In this document: positions 1 through 9,037 of the stretch, in pieces | Position numbering within the stretch: position 1 is the first letter of the stretch | How the letters are laid out: the number at the start of each line of letters is the position of its first letter | Assembly: GCF_012863495.1 (NCBI RefSeq) | Contig: NZ_JAAVJL010000001.1 | Span: 806,001 to 870,000, forward strand | Source: Pseudanabaena yagii GIHE-NHR1 | GTDB taxonomy: Bacteria > Cyanobacteriota > Cyanobacteriia > Pseudanabaenales > Pseudanabaenaceae | Length of the DNA: 64,000 bases | Direction of reading: 5' to 3' | Program-made: the position numbers and the translations under genes | Notes under the pieces: generated by a model | Seen by the model: the letters and a program-made list of their open reading frames with translations, nothing else | What the model was told of the DNA's origin: nothing | Database searches by the model: none

Positions 1-639
1 TACCACAAAAGGCTGGGCGATCGCCCCCGTTGGGCAAGCCTCAATACAGCGGGTACAAGTTCCGCAATGTTCGGTATGGGGACGATCAGGTTCTAGTTCA
101 AGATTGGTGAGAACTTCTCCGAGAAATAACCAAGAGCCATAGTCGCGAGTGATCACATTACTATGTTTGCCAATCCAACCGATCCCCGCCCTTTGAGCAA
201 AGGCTTTTTCGGCGATCGGCCCCGTATCCACATAATATCGAGTTTGAATCTTCTCCCCCTCATACTCACCCAGTGACTCTAACCAAGTAGCCAAAGCCTT
301 TAACTTTTTAGTCAGAACCTTATGATAGTCACGTCCCCAGCCATAGCGAGAAATTTTCCCCACTTGGCGATCGCTTGAATGTTGATGGGGAGTGTAATAA
401 TTCAGCGCTACGCAAATAACCGACTTCACTCCTGCCATCACCTGAGTAATATCTTGGCGCTTGGGATTTGCCATCCAGTCCATATCGGCTTGATAGCCTA
501 AAGAGAGCCATTCTTGTAGACGCTCTGCTTCTAGTCCAGATTCCGCTTTTGCAATTCCGATCTTACTAAATCCTAGTTCTAAAGCTTTTTGCGCGATCGC
601 TTGTTTGAGTTCTTGCGGAGATAATTGATGATCGTTCAT
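1..639 (-). CDS. queG: Epoxyqueuosine reductase QueG, 3' end cut by the window edge
   Basis: This enzyme catalyses the last step of queuosine synthesis in the tRNA wobble base, reducing epoxyqueuosine with a cobalamin and two 4Fe-4S clusters. The 213 codons present begin with ATG (MNDHQLSPQELK). They contain the family block around VDTGPIAEKAFAQRAGIGW, with the conserved Asp near residue 138. They end just after the first ferredoxin-like cluster motif CGTCTRCIEACPTG. The second cluster and the C-terminal HEAT-like part lie outside the window. The reading frame is intact over the visible part. The assignment is from family motifs. Confidence 0.93.
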   Translation of the reverse strand, partial: MNDHQLSPQELKQAIAQKALELGFSKIGIAKAESGLEAERLQEWLSLGYQADMDWMANPKRQDITQVMAGVKSVICVALNYYTPHQHSSDRQVGKISRYGWGRDYHKVLTKKLKALATWLESLGEYEGEKIQTRYYVDTGPIAEKAFAQRAGIGWIGKHSNVITRDYGSWLFLGEVLTNLELEPDRPHTEHCGTCTRCIEACPTGAIAQPFVV

Positions 640-685
640 ACTACAAATCAAAAATGTGATGCGAAGCATCATATTTTTGATACTT

Positions 686-1798
686 TTAGCCTCCACCTAG
701 CCAACCAAAAAATCCACCTTTCTTTTCGTCCTTAGGCTTAGCTTGATTTTTTTCTACATTTGGTGTTATGCCACTAACTTGGTTAATGTACTGTAGCGCT
801 AAAGGCTCCTCTGGATTGAGTTTCAGGGCTTGCTGAAAACTCACCTTTGCCATGCCTGATAATTTTTGATTCATATAGACAAAACCTAACAAAGCATGAC
901 ATTTGCTATTGTTACAATCCACTTGAATCGCACTGCGTAATTCCTTTAATGCTGAAGCCCATAACTTTTGGTTGATGAAGGCTTCGGCTTGGCGAATATA
1001 TTGATTACTCGAACCAGATGCATTATTACTAGCCGCAGCTTGGTTTTGCCCTGTACTATTCGAGGCAGTATTATTCGCATTAGATGCGGTGTTATTCGCA
1101 TTACCCGCCCCACTACGGGGAGAAACTTGTGCTTCACTCCGCATTTGATAGGTGCTATTTGTACTATTGGGATAAGTAGAACTGACTCTACTACCACTAG
1201 TATTGCTGGTATTACTTGTACTGTTGCTATTTATGTTGCTTGCCAATCCATTGGTTACAGCAACTTTAGGCGTACTAATTCCTGAATTCACAGCCTCATG
1301 GGATTTGTGTCTATAGCCTTCTTGCAAGAGAATATGCACTAAATTTAGTTCGCTTAATAACCCAATGTGCTCTAAGACTTGATCAAGATCTTGATACTGA
1401 ACTTTCGCAATAGTCTGGATTGTTTGTTCGTAATTGATATCTGTAGCCGCAGTTAAATATTTTTTGGCAAGTTCTGACTGAGGCGTAAATGTCTGGTTAC
1501 GCTTCATTAAACGTTTGCCCAATAATTTTAAAATCGCTGAATATTCTGTACGTTCGCGTTCTTGAGACAGCACGTCGTAGGCAGGATTCACTAACTTAGA
1601 TAGATATTGAGTAGCAACTTGCTTCTCTGACGGAGTACGCCCATGAATATCTGGATGCAAACACTTTGCAATTAAGAGATATCGCCTACGCACTTGGGAA
1701 GCCTCTGCTGTCAGTGGTAAGCCTAATACAGCATAGTAATCATTAAAGTCATATTGACCAATGCCACGCTCTATACGGAATGTTCTTGGGTTTTCCAC
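686..1798 (-). CDS. J-domain (DnaJ-like) protein with C-terminal TPR repeats
   Basis: The 370-residue protein has an N-terminal J domain (about residues 17-88) with the diagnostic HPD tripeptide at 48-50, so it should stimulate an Hsp70 (DnaK) ATPase. A linker at about 175-270 is almost only Asn, Ser, Thr, Gly and Ala. TPR repeats follow at about 275-345 (AEAFINQKLWASALKELRSA), and the tail ends in GGFFGWLGGG. There are no zinc fingers, so this is a type III J protein. The start is GTG, placed 7-8 bases after a GAGGATA ribosome site. The client recruited by the TPR part is unknown. Confidence 0.85.
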   Translation of the reverse strand: MENPRTFRIERGIGQYDFNDYYAVLGLPLTAEASQVRRRYLLIAKCLHPDIHGRTPSEKQVATQYLSKLVNPAYDVLSQERERTEYSAILKLLGKRLMKRNQTFTPQSELAKKYLTAATDINYEQTIQTIAKVQYQDLDQVLEHIGLLSELNLVHILLQEGYRHKSHEAVNSGISTPKVAVTNGLASNINSNSTSNTSNTSGSRVSSTYPNSTNSTYQMRSEAQVSPRSGAGNANNTASNANNTASNSTGQNQAAASNNASGSSNQYIRQAEAFINQKLWASALKELRSAIQVDCNNSKCHALLGFVYMNQKLSGMAKVSFQQALKLNPEEPLALQYINQVSGITPNVEKNQAKPKDEKKGGFFGWLGGG

Positions 1799-2152
1799 TA
1801 TCTATCCTCGGCTTTTCGCGACCCAAACAAAATTTTTTAGATTTTAAACTAGATAAGTAATAATAACCTACCCATTATTAATACAGTTATGATCGCAACA
1901 ATCGCACATTTCCCATAGGTAAAACATTGAAAATTTACAAATTATTTTATCTCAATTTCATGCATATTGGTTATGCGACTTCCAGTTTAACTAGAACAAA
2001 GAAATCCACAGAAATCAAGGTTGGTGCTTAATAGCGTCTTTGATTTCTAGGCTAGCTCACTTCACGAAAGTGGCGATCGCTATATAAAACTACAAAACTC
2101 AAAGAATTGCAAATTAGCGATTTAGATAGGTCACTGTAAAGAAAAATTACTA
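1799..2152. other. Intergenic region, 354 bases, one weak hairpin
   Basis: AT-rich spacer between two minus-strand genes. The only structure seen is a 9-bp inverted repeat AGAAATCAA/TTGATTTCT at 2010-2048 with a 20-base loop. It could be a weak terminator for the TPR gene whose stop is at 2153. No coding potential or RNA gene was recognised. Confidence 0.4.
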
Positions 2153-2890
2153 TTAACTGGCTAAAACTTGTTTGGCAATTTGAATTTGCTCATTGCTAAA
2201 ACCTGCTTCGTTGAGAAAATTTAAGAAGTCGGAACTACGATATCGCGCATCCACACCGATCGCATCCCGAAATGTTTTTTTGGCTCCAGTCTGATCACCA
2301 GATGTCCATTGGGCGATCGCTAGGGCAACAAAGGGATGCGGATTACTAGGTTCTAGTTCGATCGCTTTTTGGGCATAGGCGATCGCGAGATCATATTGTT
2401 TTAAACGCTGATAAGCAAGGCTGAGATTGTAGTGAGCTATCTCGTTGTCAGTTTTGAGAAGTGCTGCCCAACTATGTAAAACCACCGACTGGGGTAGATC
2501 ACCCCGCACGAGATAGACAATGCCGATCGCATTAAAAGCCTGTAGAGATGTGGGCGATCGGTAAATTGCTTCCCAGAGTGATGTGGCGGCGGCATCATAC
2601 TTTTTCGCGAGATGTTGTGTCCAGCCAAGAATAATGCGCCCATCAATATTTTGGGGATCGAGTTTGACAGATTGCTGTAAAGCGGCGATCGCATCATCAA
2701 AACGTTCTTGATTCCGATAGGAAAGCCCTAGTTGACGATATTCATCGGCTGCCCGTTGATCGGCTTGAGAGATCTGGTTAATTCGTGATGAATTTGCTTT
2801 CGGATTCGCAGCGATCGCCGTTGATGCTGTTATCAAGCTTATGAATGTCAGCAAATTTAACAAGCTAAAAATTTTAGACAATCTTTTCAA
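2153..2890 (-). CDS. Secreted or membrane-anchored TPR-repeat protein
   Basis: A TTG start at 2890 is preferred. It gives a clean signal peptide (MKRLSKIF, a hydrophobic run, then STAIAAN), and an AGGG ribosome site lies about 10 bases upstream. An upstream in-frame TTG at 2917 would lie inside a palindrome. The 245-residue product is a chain of TPR units (AADEYRQLGLSYRNQERFDDAI, IAHYNLSLAYQRLKQYDLAIAYAQKA and others, each 34 residues), typical of protein-protein scaffolds. It probably acts in the periplasm or at a membrane. The specific partner cannot be told from sequence. Confidence 0.75.
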   Translation of the reverse strand: MKRLSKIFSLLNLLTFISLITASTAIAANPKANSSRINQISQADQRAADEYRQLGLSYRNQERFDDAIAALQQSVKLDPQNIDGRIILGWTQHLAKKYDAAATSLWEAIYRSPTSLQAFNAIGIVYLVRGDLPQSVVLHSWAALLKTDNEIAHYNLSLAYQRLKQYDLAIAYAQKAIELEPSNPHPFVALAIAQWTSGDQTGAKKTFRDAIGVDARYRSSDFLNFLNEAGFSNEQIQIAKQVLAS

Positions 2891-2904
2891 AGCAAGTATG
2901 ATCC

Positions 2905-2947
2905 CTAAAATAAACAAGGTTCGCTAAGCGAACCTTGTTTATTTTAG
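2905..2947. terminator. 43-base perfect palindrome, probable terminator
   Basis: CTAAAATAAACAAGGTTCGC pairs with its exact complement around a TAA centre (CGC-TAA-GCG). It lies 49 bases past the stop of the minus-strand gene at 2996-4039 and just before the TPR gene start. On the minus strand it ends in a T-rich arm, so it can terminate that gene. Confidence 0.6.
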
Positions 2948-2995
2948 TTATTCAAGAACCAACCCATCGGTATTTCTTGAAAATAAATGCAAAAT

Positions 2996-4039
2996 TTATT
3001 TGCTAGCAGTCAGTTGACGGTAGGCTCTGGTAACTAGCTTGTCATCGACAAAGGTGGCATTCATGCTTAAGTCATTGTTAGTCCAGCTCACAATCACTGC
3101 GCGATCGCCATATTTGTGATCGATACCGAGAGGCTTGCCTTCTCCTCCCAAGATGCTAGCCACTTGGTCATAACGCATTCCCCTTCCTAGACAGACATAG
3201 TTTTTGAGGGTGACTCCGGGATTGCCACAACGATACTGCACATTAGTAATATTGTTGTCATAATGGCGGGGAGGCAACAGTGCAAGATTAATAGTTGGAC
3301 CCGATAGAGCTTCGGTCAGCCAATATAGACACATCAGTACTACCCCCAGCACCAATACATCTTCAATCACGGCACGCACTAGATTGCGTTGGTGACGGCG
3401 TTTGATCTGTTGTGCTTTTTCCTTAGTCCAAGTCTCCCAAGGGAAAGTGTCAACCCATTGAATGGTGTCATTAAACTTGGCGATCGCACTAGTCCGAATT
3501 GCTTCTAAGGCTCCCTTAGGATCGCGGATCGTGATGCGACTCGTAGTACGGGCAGCAGCAATGGTTTTCGGATCAAGCAACCAACCACGTAAACGACGAA
3601 CCAGATTGCCTGATTTAAATCTGCCTCTAGATAAAGCTCCTTGTGGAGAATTCCGAGTAAGCGATTGTCTATCCTCTGAACGCGCAAGAGCACTTTTGGG
3701 AAGGGGAGCAGGTGCGGCGATTAATGGAATATCTCTTCCCTGTGTTAAGACTGGAACATCTTCCCCAATGATGTAAAATTCCCATTCAATGCGGCGTACA
3801 CCCACCAATTGCAACCGATTGAAATAACGGTCAATGCTTTGAGTAAATTCGTTGAGGCGATCGCGATCGGAATTAGCAGCAATCAAAGTAAAAGCAATGG
3901 ATAGAACTTGCTGTTCAAACTTAAATTCCGTTTGTTCAGCAGCCACTAGATCCATATAATCGGAAGCAAGGCTAGTCAGAACATGTTGTAGTTTCTGCCA
4001 CGCTTGTCTGTCTTCAAGATTTAATCGCACTGCTTTCAT
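2996..4039 (-). CDS. Conserved cyanobacterial membrane protein with C-terminal SmpA/BLIP-like domain
   Basis: The 347-residue protein starts with ATG after a GAGGA ribosome site. Residues 1-110 form a soluble alpha/beta region of unknown type. Residues about 110-220 are basic and proline-rich. One transmembrane helix lies near 228-248 (VLVLGVVLMCLYWLTEAL). The exported C-terminal part (about 270-345) has two cysteines and the pattern GMRYDQVASILGGEGKP...VSWTN...FVDDKLV. That resembles the small beta domains of the BLIP/SmpA-OmlA group. The resemblance is by pattern only and the function is unknown. Confidence 0.6.
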   Translation of the reverse strand: MKAVRLNLEDRQAWQKLQHVLTSLASDYMDLVAAEQTEFKFEQQVLSIAFTLIAANSDRDRLNEFTQSIDRYFNRLQLVGVRRIEWEFYIIGEDVPVLTQGRDIPLIAAPAPLPKSALARSEDRQSLTRNSPQGALSRGRFKSGNLVRRLRGWLLDPKTIAAARTTSRITIRDPKGALEAIRTSAIAKFNDTIQWVDTFPWETWTKEKAQQIKRRHQRNLVRAVIEDVLVLGVVLMCLYWLTEALSGPTINLALLPPRHYDNNITNVQYRCGNPGVTLKNYVCLGRGMRYDQVASILGGEGKPLGIDHKYGDRAVIVSWTNNDLSMNATFVDDKLVTRAYRQLTASK

Positions 4040-4166
4040 GATTTATCCTCATTCTTAGACCCTAACTTGGTCTCAGTCTCTAGCAACTGTTTTAAGTATG
4101 TAGTTGCTCTGTTTGTAACACTGACGATGTTACCCAAACCAATGCGGATTTTTAACACTATCAAAG

Positions 4167-4201
4167 AATAAGTAAGTGACGCTTTGCGTCACTTACTTAT
4201 T
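4167..4201. repeat. 35-base perfect palindrome
   Basis: AATAAGTAAGTGACGC and its complement flank a TTT centre (GC-TTT-GC). It lies in the leader of the minus-strand gene starting at 4039 and next to the element at 4203-4288. It has no obvious T-tract. Confidence 0.6.
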
Positions 4202-4202
4202 T

Positions 4203-4288
4203 ATATAGCTATAGTCACCTGTACTAAATAGCGTAAGGCGGCGCTTTGCGCCGCCTTACGCTTTGCCTGACAAGAATGGCGACAGCTA
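4203..4288. mobile_element. Family 2 palindromic element (AGCTATA ends)
   Basis: The left end TATAGCTATAG...CTAAATAG and right end AATGGCGACAGCTA match the ends of elements at 49839-49936 and 63561-63643. The inner 31-base perfect palindrome (4231-4261, GCGTAAGGCGGCGC-TTT) is different in each copy. The right end contains the stop codon of ald. No transposase is encoded, so this is a non-autonomous repeat. Mobility is inferred from dispersion. Confidence 0.5.
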
Positions 4289-5368
4289 CAAATCGGGGAA
4301 TGCTTCGGCTACGGCAGGATAGATGATTTTACCGTTTTGAATATTGACACCTTTTGCCAAAGTGCGATCGCAGTTCAATGCTTCCAATCCAAAATCCGCT
4401 AAAGCTAAGGCATAGGGCAATGTGGCATTAACTAAAGCTTGGGTCGCTGTCCAAGGTACAGCCCCTGGCATATTCGGGACACCATAATGCAAAACCCCTT
4501 CTTCTTCATAAATTGGTTGTGTGTGAGAAGTTGGGCGCACTGTTTCAATACAACCACCTTGATCAACTGCCACATCGACTATGACGGAATGAGATCGCAT
4601 CTGACGCACTAATTCACGCTTAACCAAAGTGGGCGCACGTTTGCCCGTAATCAATACAGCACCGATCACCAGATCCGCCGAAATCACGGATTCAGAAATA
4701 TTGCTGGCATTGCTATATAACAGTTGTACTCTTGAGCCAAATAGGGATTCGAGTTCGCCAAGGCGAGTTAAATTGACATCTAAAATTGTCACCCTAGCAC
4801 CTAGCCCGATCGCCATTCTGGCAGCTTCAGTCCCAACTACGCCACCACCTAGCACCACCACATGACCAGAGCGCACCCCCGGAATACCACCTAGTAAAAC
4901 GCCACTACCGCCCTGTTGTTTAGTTAAGTAATGCGCCCCAAACTGCACCGATAACCTTCCTGCAATGATGCTCATAGGTACGAGCAAAGGTAATTGACCA
5001 TTATCTAACTGCACAGTTTCGTAAGCAATACAGGTCGCCCCCGACTTGATCAGAGCCTCCGTTAATTGGCGATCGGCCGCGAGATGCAGATAGGTAAATA
5101 AAATCAATTGCGGATGCAGTAAGTCATATTCACTGAGCAAAGGTTCCTTCACCTTGATTACCATTTCTTGGGCATACACCTCTTGGGGAGTAGCCACAAT
5201 TTTTGCACCTGCCTTGATATATTCCTCATCACTAAATCCCGAACCAAGCCCCGCATTCGTCTCAATAAAAACTTGATGCGATCGCGCAGTTAAAGCTCCT
5301 ACCCCCGCAGGTGTTAGACCCACCCGAAACTCAAGATCCTTAATTTCTTTTGGCACGCCAATTTTCAC
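4286..5368 (-). CDS. ald: Alanine dehydrogenase
   Basis: This enzyme catalyses the NAD-dependent interconversion of L-alanine with pyruvate and ammonia. The 360 residues match the family's usual length. The N-terminus MKIGVPKEIKDLEFRVGLTP is the family signature, the Rossmann segment is VVVLGGGVVGTEAARMA, and VDVAVDQGGCIETVRPTSH is the conserved C-terminal block. The start is GTG, 5-8 bases after a strong GAGGAGAGA ribosome site. The stop falls inside a palindromic element. The gene seems to be single. It probably links alanine to nitrogen or carbon supply. Confidence 0.95.
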   Translation of the reverse strand: MKIGVPKEIKDLEFRVGLTPAGVGALTARSHQVFIETNAGLGSGFSDEEYIKAGAKIVATPQEVYAQEMVIKVKEPLLSEYDLLHPQLILFTYLHLAADRQLTEALIKSGATCIAYETVQLDNGQLPLLVPMSIIAGRLSVQFGAHYLTKQQGGSGVLLGGIPGVRSGHVVVLGGGVVGTEAARMAIGLGARVTILDVNLTRLGELESLFGSRVQLLYSNASNISESVISADLVIGAVLITGKRAPTLVKRELVRQMRSHSVIVDVAVDQGGCIETVRPTSHTQPIYEEEGVLHYGVPNMPGAVPWTATQALVNATLPYALALADFGLEALNCDRTLAKGVNIQNGKIIYPAVAEAFPDL

Positions 5369-5409
5369 TATTATCTCTCCTCAAAAATCAAGAACTTGAC
5401 TATATCCAT

Positions 5410-5448
5410 GTATTTTGTAGAAGCACATCCCGTGCTTCTACAAAATAC
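5410..5448. repeat. Family 4 hairpin (TTTTGTAG/CTACAAAA stem)
   Basis: A 39-base inverted repeat with outer arms GTATTTTGTAG/CTACAAAATAC and an inner stem AAGCAC/GTGCTT. The same outer stem with different inner stems is found at 25508-25564 and 62820-62854. It lies between the hybrid kinase stop (5486) and the ald start (5368), so it may also end kinase transcription. Confidence 0.6.
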
Positions 5449-5485
5449 AAAATCTACAACCTACTACAATTGTAAAACCCATTGT

Positions 5486-7786
5486 CTAAGCCTTGTGTGT
5501 GCTACATTGCGATCGCAATAGTGCCTCTACCAGCAAATTTACATTAACGGGCTTGCTAATATAGTCATCCATACCCGCATCTAGACAAATCTCGCGATCA
5601 CCATCCATAGCATTGGCTGTCATCGCAATAATATAGGGACGATGCGATCGTTGGTGATCATTCACAATTCTCTTAGTAGCTTCTAACCCATCCATTTCAG
5701 GCATTTGCACATCCATAAAAATCAAGTCATAGCTGTGACGATTCAATGCATCTAAAACCTTTAAACCATTAGTAACAATATCAATTTCATACCCCAATCT
5801 ACTCAAAATTTTATGGGCAACTTTTTGGTTAACAATATTATCTTCAGCAACTAGAATCTTTAACGGTAGCCTCTGTGATAAGTTTTGCTCAAAAACTGAT
5901 TTACCACTAATAATCGATACATTTGGTTTAACAGATAAATTGGATTCAGGAACTTGAAACTTAACACTAAATCGAAAAACACTCCCAACACCACGTTGAC
6001 TGCTGACAATGATTTTACTACCCATCATTTCTGCAATTCTTTGACTAATTGCCAATCCCAAACCAGTACCTTGATTCTTAAAATGGGTTTCGCCAACTTG
6101 CTCAAAGGCTAGAAATATAGATTCTAATTTATCTACAGAAATACCTATACCCGAATCTTCAACCTCAAAATTAATTAATATATTTGTTGACGTTTCTGTA
6201 ATATTCTCTCCTATCACTTGAGGAAAATAAACGCGAAATATGACATGGCCTTTATTTGTAAATTTAACGGCATTGCTAAGTAAATTTAAGAGGATTTGTC
6301 TTAATCTCTTACTGTCAGTATGGATTATCTTCGGTAAACGAGGGGAAAACAAGTAAATAAATTCAATATTTTTTTGATTGGCTTGAACTCGGATGATGTC
6401 CACTAATTCTTGTAATAATCTGAGCAAATAAACATCTTGCAGATGTAGCTCCATCTTGCCAGCTTCGATCTTAGAGATGTCGAGAATATCATCAATTAAA
6501 TTAAGTAGATGTGTCCCTGATTGATAAATTGTTTGAATATCTAATTTCTCTTGATAGTCAATATTTTTAGATTCTTGTAATAGTTGCACTAAGCCCAAAA
6601 TAGCATTGAGAGGTGTTCTCAATTCATGGCTCATATTCGAGAGAAATTCTGTTTTCGTCCGATTTGCTTCTTCGGCAGCTTTTTTAGCTTCTGTTAATGC
6701 AAGATTTTGTTTTTCTAACATTAAAGCAGTTTCATTCAAACTTGTCTTACTACTTTCAAGCTGAATCGATTTATTCACTAGTCTTATTTTTGATTGCTGT
6801 AAGCTAGCGATCGCCTGTTGTTTCTCTGCTAATATCGAGATTAGACTAAGAGTCGTGACAACCATTACCACAATAAAAGATTGCAAAGAAATCAATGAAT
6901 GGGTCGAATCATTACCAAATGCACCTAATCCCTTGACAGTCCCTGAAACGGCAATCATAGTAATCACAACAATTAAATTTGTGGTTCCCAAAATACCAAA
7001 TCTTAGCACTGTCCATACTAGACAAGGAAGTAACATATATTCCAAGTCGTATTCTTCATAAAATGAAGCTAAGCTAAGACAAACCACAATAATAATTAAG
7101 GTAATTGCCTCAAAAATTCGCCATGGATTTAATCGTGAACTTTGAGTCTGATCGCCAAAGGGGAATTGCTTAGTATCTCTAATAGTATTGAGATGTTTTA
7201 AATAGAATTCGTACCAGCTTAAAATTGCAGGTGTAAATATACATATTCCTGCAACATTAGAAATCCACCAAGTTAGCCAAACTGTACCAAAACCTGACCA
7301 ACTAACTTTGCCTCCTAAGCATAAACAAACTACGCCAACGGTAGCGTTGATCATGGGTGCAATCAAACCTATTAAAAGAAGAAACTTATAAACGTCATTC
7401 AAACGCCTAAATAGATTTCTCCCCTTCATGATTTGTCGAAACAAGTAATTACCAAAGCCAGTACCAAGCGTTGTCCCGATCGCAATTCCTACTACCTGAA
7501 GAACTGAAGCGATCGCCATATACCAACTATCCGCATTAAAAAATGCCCAGATATTGGCAAGAAATGAGCCAATTAAGATCCCTGGTAAAATCTGATAGCC
7601 AAAAATTAAAACCGCAGCAGAAGCAAAGCCATCAGGTGGCCAAACGGGTGTGACTGACTGTGGCGTAGAGGCTATATGACGGGAAATCTCCGCTATGCCA
7701 TAGTAAATAAGTGCCAATATTACAATTACTACAAAACGAGGGAATGTCTTTAGTCGTTGCTGCGAAAGAACAAACATTTTTCCCAT
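5486..7786 (-). CDS. MASE1-domain hybrid sensor histidine kinase with receiver
   Basis: This is a 766-residue membrane sensor kinase. Residues about 15-320 hold roughly eight hydrophobic helices of MASE1 type, including the typical VTPVWPPDGFASAA. A coiled coil (about 320-375) leads to HisKA with the phospho-acceptor His387 in SNMSHELRTPLNAI. HATPase follows, with its N box (LLSNAVKFTNKG), G1 (DSGIGI) and GTGLGLAIS. A C-terminal receiver has Asp692 in LIFMDVQMPEMDG and the Lys of YISKPVN. It probably autophosphorylates and passes phosphate to its own receiver. The signal is unknown and no partner regulator is adjacent. Confidence 0.9.
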   Translation of the reverse strand: MGKMFVLSQQRLKTFPRFVVIVILALIYYGIAEISRHIASTPQSVTPVWPPDGFASAAVLIFGYQILPGILIGSFLANIWAFFNADSWYMAIASVLQVVGIAIGTTLGTGFGNYLFRQIMKGRNLFRRLNDVYKFLLLIGLIAPMINATVGVVCLCLGGKVSWSGFGTVWLTWWISNVAGICIFTPAILSWYEFYLKHLNTIRDTKQFPFGDQTQSSRLNPWRIFEAITLIIIVVCLSLASFYEEYDLEYMLLPCLVWTVLRFGILGTTNLIVVITMIAVSGTVKGLGAFGNDSTHSLISLQSFIVVMVVTTLSLISILAEKQQAIASLQQSKIRLVNKSIQLESSKTSLNETALMLEKQNLALTEAKKAAEEANRTKTEFLSNMSHELRTPLNAILGLVQLLQESKNIDYQEKLDIQTIYQSGTHLLNLIDDILDISKIEAGKMELHLQDVYLLRLLQELVDIIRVQANQKNIEFIYLFSPRLPKIIHTDSKRLRQILLNLLSNAVKFTNKGHVIFRVYFPQVIGENITETSTNILINFEVEDSGIGISVDKLESIFLAFEQVGETHFKNQGTGLGLAISQRIAEMMGSKIIVSSQRGVGSVFRFSVKFQVPESNLSVKPNVSIISGKSVFEQNLSQRLPLKILVAEDNIVNQKVAHKILSRLGYEIDIVTNGLKVLDALNRHSYDLIFMDVQMPEMDGLEATKRIVNDHQRSHRPYIIAMTANAMDGDREICLDAGMDDYISKPVNVNLLVEALLRSQCSTHKA

Positions 7787-7886
7787 ACCTGCGTATTGTA
7801 GAGATTGTAAATTAGATGATTTGATGGACTCTTAATTTTGCAGGAGCCTATCAGTATAAATAACTAATAAAAATTATCAGTTATTT

Positions 7887-8528
7887 TTAGATCTCCTTAA
7901 AAGTATCCTTCAAAACTGTACGAGCTGCTAATTGACTTCTTGTTGAAGATAATATTTCTGCTTCACGCCGCAATCTCGCCGCAGTATCACAGGTTTCTAG
8001 TAATGATTGTTGTTCTAGACTAGCCCCTTGAAAATTGCTCGCTACCCAATAGGACAATTCGATAGGACCACGGGGAATTTTGGGTAATTCGATTTCCTGA
8101 TCGGTCAGCTTTTGAGAAAGACGAATTACATCATTGAGCAGTTCACGGACTTCAGTAGCTAGTAAATATGGTGCGTCACTACTAGGCTCATCCTCAATCC
8201 ATTCCACTAGCCCCACACGATAGGGGGTTTCGCGAACATACTCTAATACTCGAAACCGTTGTTGTCCGATGGTCAATAGTTTAAAGCGATCGTCTGGCAA
8301 ACGGTGATATTGCAAAATCTGAGCGACACATCCAACATTGGCGGGCTTACCTGTTTCCGAGTCCCACATGAGTACTCCAAACATGCGATCGCTCTCCAAC
8401 ACAGTGTTGATCATCATGCGATAGCGATACTCAAAAATGTGAAGCGGCAGAGACTGTCCCGGAAATAACACCAACTCAGGTAAGGGGAACAGTGGCAATT
8501 CTCTAACTGAAATCGATGATGAAGTCAT
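7887..8528 (-). CDS. LON substrate-binding domain protein (standalone)
   Basis: The 213-residue protein consists of the N-terminal LON (PUA-like) domain alone, with no AAA ATPase or Ser-Lys protease part. It opens with ELPLFPLPELVLFPGQSLPLHI and continues IFEYRYRMMI, the family signature. A helical tail (about 130-210) follows. ATG at 8528 was chosen over an upstream in-frame GTG at 8546 because the family consensus starts close to it. Such single-domain proteins are common in cyanobacteria. A role in recognising unfolded substrates is inferred from the domain only. Confidence 0.85.
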   Translation of the reverse strand: MTSSSISVRELPLFPLPELVLFPGQSLPLHIFEYRYRMMINTVLESDRMFGVLMWDSETGKPANVGCVAQILQYHRLPDDRFKLLTIGQQRFRVLEYVRETPYRVGLVEWIEDEPSSDAPYLLATEVRELLNDVIRLSQKLTDQEIELPKIPRGPIELSYWVASNFQGASLEQQSLLETCDTAARLRREAEILSSTRSQLAARTVLKDTFKEI

Positions 8529-8679
8529 TTTTGCTAAGCTTGGCACTAGTTATCGTTTTTCCTAGTTTAGCCTGTTAAAGCCAGAAATGAGAGTAGGGGA
8601 TTCTCTCGAACTTTACCGTTATATTGCGGTTTGGTTACATCCTTGTTGCTGTGCGTTCTAGAGTGATTGATGTGCTTGA

Positions 8680-8859
8680 TTAATCAGGAATTTCGATAGT
8701 TTTGTCTAAGCTCAGAATCAAAGTAATAGGTTTATACTCTCGGCATAGTCTCAGCCATTCTTTCTCTAAGCGATCAGTAAAGCATCGATGATTTGCAATT
8801 TGGGTCAACCCATCAATATTGACAATCACTTCCACTTTTTGGGCTGTCAGGCGCAAATT
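8680..8859 (-). pseudogene. Remnant of a GGDEF (diguanylate cyclase) domain
   Basis: An open stretch of 59 codons between stops reads VNIDGLTQIANHRCFTDRLE followed by KEWLRLCREYKPITLIL. This matches the first helix-strand part of a GGDEF domain (consensus DGLTqiaNRRxFdexLxxEW). The frame then diverges where family members have C-D-I/V-D, reads LSLDKTIEIPD and stops. There is no GG(D/E)EF signature, no upstream sensory part and no good start codon. It is therefore read as a decayed leftover of a diguanylate cyclase gene. The PH-domain gene beside it is unrelated. Confidence 0.7.
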
Positions 8860-8938
8860 TTATATAACTTTCTGAGATCTATATAAGTTTTGATATATTC
8901 ATTTGCAATATGCTTTGCAGAGTATAAATGGCAGAAAA

Positions 8939-8967
8939 TGGCAAGAATCGCTAAGTGATTCTTGCCA
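8939..8967. repeat. Short hairpin with TAA loop
   Basis: TGGCAAGAATCGC and GTGATTCTTGCCA pair around TAA, with one G-T type position. It follows the GGDEF remnant and shares the loop type of many palindromes in this window. Confidence 0.45.
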
Positions 8968-8999
8968 CTTTCTACATAAGAAGATTTGGACTCATAAAA

Positions 9000-9027
9000 T
9001 TTAGACTCATATCATCATGAGTCTAAA
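9000..9027 (-). terminator. Probable terminator of the PH-domain gene
   Basis: TTTAGACTCAT and ATGAGTCTAAA form an 11-bp inverted repeat with a 6-base loop, ending 11 bases past the stop of the minus-strand gene at 9038. The T-tract is short. Confidence 0.5.
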
Positions 9028-9037
9028 ACAAATCTCC

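Larger units (their letters stand above)
8529..9037. other. Intergenic region holding a GGDEF remnant and two hairpins
   Basis: This 509-base stretch has no intact gene. It holds a broken GGDEF fragment (8680-8859), a hairpin at 8939-8967 (TGGCAAGAATCGC-TAA-GTGATTCTTGCCA) and a hairpin at 9000-9027. Upstream of the fragment there is no other recognisable diguanylate cyclase sequence. Confidence 0.6.

Noticed and set aside
968-1285. Plus-strand frame of 105 codons opposite the J-domain gene
   Set aside because: It is the complement of the low-complexity Asn/Ser/Thr linker; the minus-strand frame carries the J and TPR domains.
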